The notes under the pieces: generated by a model
Databases searched by the model: none
Seen by the model: only the letters and a program-made list of their open reading frames with translations
Told to the model about the DNA's origin: nothing
Program-made: the position numbers and the translations under genes
Assembly (NCBI GenBank): GCA_027600665.1
Contig: JADGJL010000738.1
Span: 1-14,656 of the forward strand
DNA from: Irineochytrium annulatum
Lineage: Eukaryota > Chytridiomycota > Chytridiomycetes > Chytridiales > Chytridiaceae
Length of the DNA stretch: 14,656 nucleotides
Reading direction: 5' to 3'
Shown: piece by piece, positions 9,192-14,656 of the stretch
How positions within the stretch are numbered: the stretch's first letter is position 1
Layout of the letters: every line of letters starts with the position of its first letter

Positions 9192-9245
9192 AGCTACGTC
9201 GAGGCTCAGGGTTCCATCAACTACTTAGGTGATACCCGCGAATGA
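9114..9245 (+). pseudogene. Coding fragment of unknown family, plus-strand copy
   Basis: The plus frame opens after a TGA at about 9111-9113 and reads ASDYDNLTAKCAP, NFMLNLANERVNN, then SYVEAQGSINYLGDTRE before the TGA at 9243-9245. There is no upstream start codon. It shares 19 of 23 core residues with the minus-strand copy. It is probably a gene remnant or an exon of a repeated gene. Function unknown. Confidence 0.35.
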
Positions 9246-9992
9246 ACCAGAGCCCCGCCATCGACGGCATCGGCACCATCCCCGCGACGACCTTTGCATA
9301 TCGCGTTCTCGTCGAAATACCGCTCGACTATCGCCCCCCACACCCACTCCACCTGTAGATGTGCGGCTCAAGCCCCGGACGGTTAGGAGCCTCCGTTCGC
9401 TTCGTCTTCGTAAGCTTACCCCGGTACGTCGACCATTTTCCCCATCTTCATGGACCTCGATTCTACCGCCTCAAATTTTCCCTTCCCGTGCGGTGTAAAA
9501 GGAGGTTTGAGAGACCTTTCCAGTCTGTTAATGGGCGACAAAGAACGACAAGATAGTTTGATCCTTTTGGCGTACCGCGGTGGCTTGGTTCACGCCAGCA
9601 AGGATATACAACTCATTTAGAATCGCTCGCTCACACATGCTGCTCACCTGGGTTTATTCTTAAAATATGTCTTGTTGATCATTGTAGAGAACTCTTAGAA
9701 AATGAAGTATGTCTTCATTATTGTATCACTCTTCCTCTCATACTTTAAGGTGGGTTAATGATAAACCTTTGGTACCGAAATATTCAACGTGATTAATAGA
9801 GTTTCCGCCTAGCAATATTGATAGAAAAAGTTAGATTATTTCAACTTGTTTTATTTCCTAATAAATAGCTAGTCGATTTATCCTGCAATCTCGGATAATA
9901 AACTGTCGACAGTAACTTCAAATGGCGGCTACATGGCAAACACTGACATCTCTCCATCCTCACGCCAAACAAAACACCCTTAATCCATTAAT
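9246..9992. other. AT-rich spacer downstream of chitinase gene
   Basis: The part from about 9550 to 9950 is clearly more AT-rich than the rest of the window. It should include the 3' UTR of the chitinase. Apart from a possible poly(A) signal and a tiny signal-peptide-like frame at 9702-9758, nothing can be supported. Confidence 0.5.
9850..9855 (-). terminator. Candidate poly(A) signal of GH18 chitinase
   Basis: TTTATT on the plus strand reads AATAAA on the minus strand, about 140 nt past the chitinase stop codon and within an AT-rich stretch. Assigned by position only. Confidence 0.4.
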
Positions 9993-11182
9993 TTACTCAA
10001 ACGCCAGCAGGGCCGATCCAAAAGCTCCATCGGCCTGGCTCAGCATCGAGCTCTCACTCAGGCTATCCTTGTTCCCGTTGTCCCTGTTGATGTCCCAAAA
10101 CCCGATGGAGGCAACGTATCCGCAACCCTTCGCCCAGGACGCGACGTTGGCGGCGTCGATGAGGCGAAAGTGCTCGTCCGTCGAATCGTTGACGCCGATC
10201 ATGGGCGTGATGCCGACGGAGGCCTTGAGCCCAATCTGCTGGAGCTGCTTGTTGGTCGCGACGGCGGCCGCGATGGCGTAGGTGCCCATGCCGGTGGCGC
10301 CGTTGGGAGCGTCGGAGGTGCCGAAGTCTGGGAAAAGGTATTGAGTATGTGCTATGGAAGGAGTTGGAGGTTTATAGGAGGAATAGTAAAGGCTACTTCA
10401 CACGCCTCGTTATAACCACGGACCAAACCTACAGAATACATACCCATCGTCATGATGTTTACGACCGAGACTTTGGCCCCATACTTCATGGCGCTCTGCA
10501 GGATGTAGATCCCGCTGTCGTCCAGCCCCCCCACGCCCGTAGCCAACGTGTACGACACCCTTAAAGGCCATCCCACGGCGGCCTGCACCTGCGCGATGGC
10601 CTTGTTCCTCAGGTCAATGCTCGCCCTGTCATTGGCCCTGCTCCCCTCCACGTCGAAATCGATCCACCTAGCGCGGTAGTACTGCACCACCTTCATGTAC
10701 GCCTTGACGGTGTTTTCAAGCGTGTTGACGCTCGCGATCTCCTTTCCGTCGGCCCCACCGAAGCTTATGATCACGTCCCCGCCCATCGCCCTAAACGCCG
10801 AGACCTGGGACGCGTACGAGGAGAGACCCATGGACCTGTCCCCCGCCCAGCACGGGTTGCCGCTCCTGCTGCCGTCGTCCAGGATGAAGGCCAGGGTGAA
10901 GTATTTAAGGCCGTACTTCTTCGCGTAGCTGACGATGTCGTCGCCATTGGAGCCGATCTCGGCGTAAGGAGCGAGGACGCGCGACGGGAAGTTGGCGGAA
11001 CGTAGGTCCATGGGCTCAGGCAGCGACGCGTTGGCCGGGAGGATCAGGGACGGGTCGACACCCGCGACGACGGAGCCTGCCGAGCTGCCAGTGAGGATTG
11101 AGCCCATGGAGGAGTCGACCGCCTGGGCGAGGCCGACGCGTGCGAGGAGCGTTAGGATGAGGATGGGCGTTGCGAACAGCAT
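9993..11182 (-). CDS. Secreted GH18 chitinase (PF-ChiA-like), two exons
   Basis: Exons 11182-10444 and 10327-9993 join across a 116-bp intron with a GTATGT donor and CAG acceptor, giving 357 aa. The intron splits the Asp codon of the MDFG motif (residues 246-249); reading through instead replaces it with unrelated residues and stops early. Residues 1-21 are a signal peptide ending in LAQA. The barrel reads PYAEIG (72-77), YFTLAFI (94-100), GGDVIISFGGADG (134-146), then WIDFDVEG (173-180), whose D175, D177 and E179 form the DxDxE catalytic signature with E179 as the proton donor. Later parts are ITPMIGVND (about 286-294) and GFWDINRDN (about 322-330). This pattern fits the PF-ChiA-like group of GH18, which hydrolyses beta-1,4 chitin. 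No chitin-binding module or GPI signal is seen, so a secreted free enzyme is likely, for wall remodelling or external chitin. All catalytic residues look intact. Confidence 0.92.
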
Positions 11183-12710
11183 GTTGGTCGTTGACGCGTC
11201 AGTAAGCTTGGGAACACACGCTTGAAGTAATGAGGCTGATCAGAAATGAAGTGAGGAGGTGGGCGGCCGACTTGGAGATATGCGATCACCAACAATGGGT
11301 GACGGCTGTACCCTCGGCTGCTACCGTTCGAGCGAGACGTCGGATTGCCGGAGGGGGAGCCTGCCGGGCCCAAGTATAATGCCGTAAATCCAAGGATCAC
11401 TTGGCCCGGCCCGCCTCCGACGCGTCGGCCGTGCTCAAGGTCTTCCGCGCGTGGCCTTCATCGAGCACTCTATGTTGAGCCACACCGCGGGCTAGCCGCG
11501 TCAACCAATGACACCGTGGCGCTCGGTTCGCCCTCGCCGACTTGGAATTCATCGGCGGTTAACAATCTGCTCACTTCATCGCCCAACTTCATCGCCCAAC
11601 TTCAGAGTGTTCATGCTTGCTTTGCCAAGTCGGCCTTACAGACCAGTCCAAACCTCCACGCAGCTTGCTGTGATATTACTAACATGAGTTGTCGCGGCAA
11701 ATATTCGATCAGACTAGGTGATCGCCAATTTTCTGTTAAGCATAGGGCGAGCGGGCGGAGAGCTGCAGCTGCCTATCCCTCATTTCACCGGCGGCCCCGT
11801 CAGTTTGCACCTGAGATGCAACAGATGTACTTTCTGACCCTCCTAACCGCGGCCGAGGTATTGCGCCTCAGCTGTCCTCATCGCGGTCTTCTTTCCGCAC
11901 CCGGCTCCTTCCGGTCCTGGCAACGATTCATACATCCAGCAATGCAAAATTCATAATCAGCTCGTTCGCCCACACATGTGCCTTAACCATTCAGCTTGCC
12001 CGGCATCTTTCCACGACGGCGTGTGCCAGCAAACTGTGCTGATGCCTATAAGGGCAGCAGGAGTGAAGGAAAACGCTTCCGTCCACTGAAGTACAGCGCT
12101 GCCATCTGTTGGAGGGGAAGGACAATCTGCACTTTGCCTGTGGTCTCCACAAAACTCTGTCCTGGATGCCATCACTTTATGAGGATGCAACATACTGCCG
12201 TGTGCTCCGGTGCGTTCTACCCACCGAAGGGATCGCCTCGTTCAGGCTATCTGGCCGCTCTAGTGGAATTACCTTAGCGCCAAGCCATCAAGTGCTTGCC
12301 GCGACGAAGCAACCTCCTATTCTTGAGCACATTGCAATGGCCAAGTCCGCTCTGATCCACAGGTACGTACTTCCATTGCCTATCAGGTCGGTGCCTGCCC
12401 AGAGTTTCCCAAAGTGCTAGCTGGAAGACGCAGGAGCAACCAGTAGCTGAGCAACTGCGTTTGTGTTTTCTGTACTAGATAGGTTTTTATGCTAAGGGGA
12501 TTGGGATCGCACGTCCGCTCCGTTGCAACACACCAAGTCCCAACTAATTAGTTGTAGAGTACCAGCGTACCGGGATTGCCGACAAGGCGGTCAACATAAA
12601 GCATCCGTATTGTATGACTTCATCATTGGTACAAGCTGACTGTAGGCGTCTCAACCAAAAACTTCAGTTGTCCTTACACCGTCCGTGGCATTGATTTTTG
12701 ACTTTTTGAC
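11183..12710. other. Gene-poor spacer upstream of chitinase
   Basis: The first few hundred bases should hold the chitinase promoter. The longest frame (plus, 11345-11956, 203 codons) has irregular composition, no domain and no splice support, so I do not call it a gene. A 13-bp tandem repeat lies at 11573-11603. No RNA gene seen. Confidence 0.5.
11573..11603. repeat. 13-bp tandem repeat
   Basis: The unit ACTTCATCGCCCA occurs twice in perfect tandem, followed by a partial third copy (ACTTC and a mostly matching A). Likely replication slippage. Confidence 0.75.
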
Positions 12711-12740
12711 TTTTTTTTTTTTGGGCTGCGTGCTTTTATT
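12693..12740 (-). repeat. Poly(A) tract with upstream AATAAA: possible retroposition scar
   Basis: Read on the minus strand, AATAAA (12740-12735) is followed after 12 nt by twelve A (12722-12711), then by GTCAAAAA units repeated towards 12693. This is the layout of a polyadenylated RNA end copied into DNA. No body could be identified directly upstream on the minus strand, though a copia relic in the same orientation begins about 800 bp away. Confidence 0.45.
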
Positions 12741-13549
12741 GTGGAGCGGCAGTCGTAAGTAGCTATAACTACATACGAGCACAGCACTTTTAATCTAACC
12801 TAACGGCTGACTCCAAAACAACGGCGACATCACATGGTTCGCTGCACTCACTTTAATTCACCCCCGATCGGCGCTAGCTGGGCCTCTGCCGGCCTTCCTC
12901 TGGTCGTTCCTCGGGGTCAGGTTTTATGCCTGCCGACGACGTCTCCACAGGCACCCGGGTGTCCGCCAGCGTAGAGGGTGTCCAGGCCTCTGTACGTGCG
13001 CCCGCCGGGTGCCGTCGTCTCAACGCCGTCGACAGCCGCGCAAACCCTGATGGTTTTGGAAATCCTGTCCCTGCTTTTCAGGATATCCCGTCCCGTTGCG
13101 GACACTAACCCGGACTGCGGCCGCTGTGCACAGCACCGCAGGCGATGCACGTTGGCGCACCCGCCCCGCTACTGGACTTTGCGGTGGACTATCACAGGGT
13201 GTCACCAAGGGCGCAGTTTCGGCGACCTGTCTTTTCATACGGATCGCGAATCGTTCGGGACGGGATGGGACTTGGCTCGAACCCATCGGGACACGGGAGG
13301 GGTTCGGGACGGCAACGGATTTCAAGCACAGTTTCCCAAGTCTTTCTGGAGCTATGCGTTCCGCGCAGTGGGCCAAGTGACGGCCGCTCGAAGCGCTTAG
13401 TGGGCGTGCCACACCCATGTGGGCCATGCGCTTTTGAAGACACCACGGAACACCCTGTCCGCAGTCCTGCCACGAGGATGACGACGCTGACTTCACCGAT
13501 GATGCTAGCAACGTCAGTGTCGTCGCCCCAATCGGACGCATGCCCATAG
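12741..13549. other. Gene-free stretch between poly(A) scar and copia relic
   Basis: Open frames exist on both strands, including the downstream continuation of the copia frame to 13020, but their text shows no copia RNase H, LTR or other recognisable motif. A CGRCAQHRRRC string on the plus strand near 13116-13148 resembles half a zinc cluster but lacks the remaining cysteines. Confidence 0.5.
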
Positions 13550-14024
13550 ACGATGATGAGCCGAGTCTGCAGACGCAAATAGTGACTATGCCGTTGCTCT
13601 TCATGTCGTCGGGCTGACGTGTGAAGCAGCAAGGGTCACTTACGGTCTGTTTGAAGCCTTGCGTGAGCAAGTAGTCAGTGAGGCACTTGTACCACAAGCG
13701 TCCCGACTGCTTCAACCCGTATAATGCCATAAGTAACAGCATGTACTTCCCTTCTGGGAGCTGTGTTCCTTTAGGCGAAAGCATGTATATCTTCTTGTCT
13801 AGCTTACCATTCAGGTACGCTGTCTCGACGTCGCACATCTCCACCTCCTCGCCATTACTAATGGTACGAGCGATTACCAATCGCATTATGGAGGGCATTA
13901 CGACAGGAGAGTAGGTTAAGTCAAAATCTACCCCTGGTAGCTGACTAAATCCCTGTGCAACGAGCCTAGCCTTGTAGCGCTCGATACTACCATCTGCCTT
14001 CCGCTTAATTCGGAATACCCATGC
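13550..14024 (-). pseudogene. Ty1/copia reverse transcriptase relic
   Basis: The minus frame contains the core of a copia-type reverse transcriptase: WVFRIKRKADGSIERYKARL (near 14021-13962), VAQGFSQLPGVDFDLTYSPV, then CDVETAYLNGKLDKKIYM, ALYGLKQSGRLWYKCL and SDPCCF. Where the catalytic YVDD should follow ICV (about 13575), the frame reads CRLGSS. The matching continuation LIIVYG appears in another frame from about 13565, so bases encoding the catalytic aspartates are gone. Upstream integrase and Gag and downstream RNase H were not found, and no LTRs were recognised. This is a dead internal fragment of about 475 bp. It overlaps no host gene. Confidence 0.85.
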
Positions 14025-14479
14025 AGAGGCAGACGGATGGAGGAGGAAGGGAGGACGACCCGGAGGCATTAGACATCTCCACGGCTCTTGGCGGCCAGTA
14101 CTGGGCGCAACCGTCCCCTTCCGTCGACGCAACTCATCGGCGACCCAAACGCAGCACCTGCTTCCCCGAGCGTCTCGCCTTGCACGTCGCGACTCCTGTA
14201 TTCCACGGGACTTGTTCCCCGCCAGCGAACCGAGGCCTTATCAAAACGGATATGCTGAGAGAGACCCACCAAACATGAACGAGGCCAGGGGACGCCAGAG
14301 GACGCCGAGACTGGAGCGAGTGGTACGAGGCCATGCGCCGGAAATACAGCTCCCTGTTAGGACGAGGCGTAGGGCAGCCCGTTGAACGCCCGAGAGAGTG
14401 CAACATCGTAGGATGCAGGGGCTCGGCACATGCGAAGAAGCATCGGTATTTCTCGAGAGGTCCCAAGAACACTGTGCAG

Positions 14480-14509
14480 CCCGCAAATATGTTTCCCGCA
14501 AATATGTTT
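14480..14509. repeat. Perfect 15-bp tandem duplication
   Basis: CCCGCAAATATGTTT occurs twice, head to tail, without a mismatch. The lack of divergence suggests a recent slippage event or a selected binding site; the former is more likely. Confidence 0.85.
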
Positions 14510-14565
14510 AAGCACAACGCTTTACAGAGCTGGGCTGTCGTAATGGTTGTATAGGCTAGGTGGTG

Positions 14566-14586
14566 TTAGGGTTAGGGAAAAAAAAG
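14566..14586 (+). repeat. Two TTAGGG units followed by nine A
   Basis: Two perfect copies of the canonical fungal/vertebrate telomere unit, preceded by near-match GTGG text and directly followed by A9. It may be an interstitial telomere-like scar, the end of a retroelement, or chance. Confidence 0.55.
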
Positions 14587-14656
14587 TTTGTCGGCGGCTT
14601 GTGCATTGGGTCTGAGATCAGACTTGTGCACTTACTCCAGCAGGCTAAGATCATCC

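Larger units (their letters stand above)
14025..14656. other. Gene-free right end of the window
   Basis: No supported gene. Minus-strand frames continue past the copia relic but lose similarity at once near 14024. The stretch contains a 15-bp perfect tandem duplication and a short TTAGGG array. Confidence 0.5.

Noticed and set aside
9702..9758. 18-codon frame MKYVFIIVSLFLSYFKVG, extendable by a GT..AG splice (9750 to about 9801) to about 38 codons
   Set aside because: It looks like a signal peptide followed by hydrophobic text, but AT-rich DNA gives such frames by chance and no mature peptide features appear.
11345..11956. 203-codon plus-strand frame
   Set aside because: Irregular composition, no recognisable domain, contains a slippage repeat, and lies in a region without other coding signs.
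13116..13148. CGRCAQHRRRC string resembling part of a zinc cluster
   Set aside because: The other three cysteines and the following linker are absent in every frame, and no splice sites restore them.
13260..13300. GGCTCGAACCC string resembling a tRNA B box
   Set aside because: No T-stem pairing, anticodon arm or acceptor stem could be fitted around it on either strand.

Overview
This window is eukaryotic, almost certainly fungal, nuclear DNA. The evidence is short spliceosomal introns (47-116 bp) with GT..AG borders, a Zn2Cys6 transcription factor, an RRT8-like membrane protein and a secreted family-18 chitinase, set among decayed retrotransposons and long gene-poor spacers. I cannot fix the phylum. 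No tRNA, rRNA or CRISPR array was recognised by eye, and there is no bacterial-style operon.

Layout, left to right. (1) 2-1174 (+): 3' part of an RRT8/EI24-type multipass membrane protein gene that runs off the left edge. (2) 1502-2335 (-): a protein with four Myb/SANT-like repeats and a presequence-like N-terminus. It converges on (1), and the two genes share a spacer of about 330 bp with a poly(A) signal for each strand. (3) 2336-3200: no recognisable gene. (4) about 3200-4925 (-): 5'-truncated, frameshifted LINE-type retrotransposon ending in a zinc-knuckle plus restriction-like endonuclease (RLE) domain. It lies just past the stop codon of (5), in the same orientation. (5) 4998-7792 (-): a six-exon Zn2Cys6 transcription factor of about 820-834 aa, rebuilt here from the splice sites. 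(6) 7793-9992: gene-poor spacer with a G-quadruplex motif upstream of (5) and a head-to-head pair of diverged coding fragments for the same unknown peptide near 9031-9191. (7) 9993-11182 (-): a two-exon secreted GH18 chitinase of 357 aa. (8) 11183-13550: gene-poor spacer containing a minus-strand AATAAA plus poly(A) scar. (9) about 13550-14024 (-): Ty1/copia reverse-transcriptase relic that has lost its YVDD motif. (10) 14025-14656: no gene; holds a perfect 15-bp tandem duplication and two TTAGGG units followed by nine A.

The genes do not form an evident pathway. The chitinase and the RRT8-like protein both fit cell-wall or spore biology in general, but nothing in the sequence links them. The window reads as a normal fungal chromosome segment, possibly in a repeat-accumulating region. 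I found no clear novel multi-gene system. The least explained signal is the inverted pair of peptide-coding fragments at 9031-9191.
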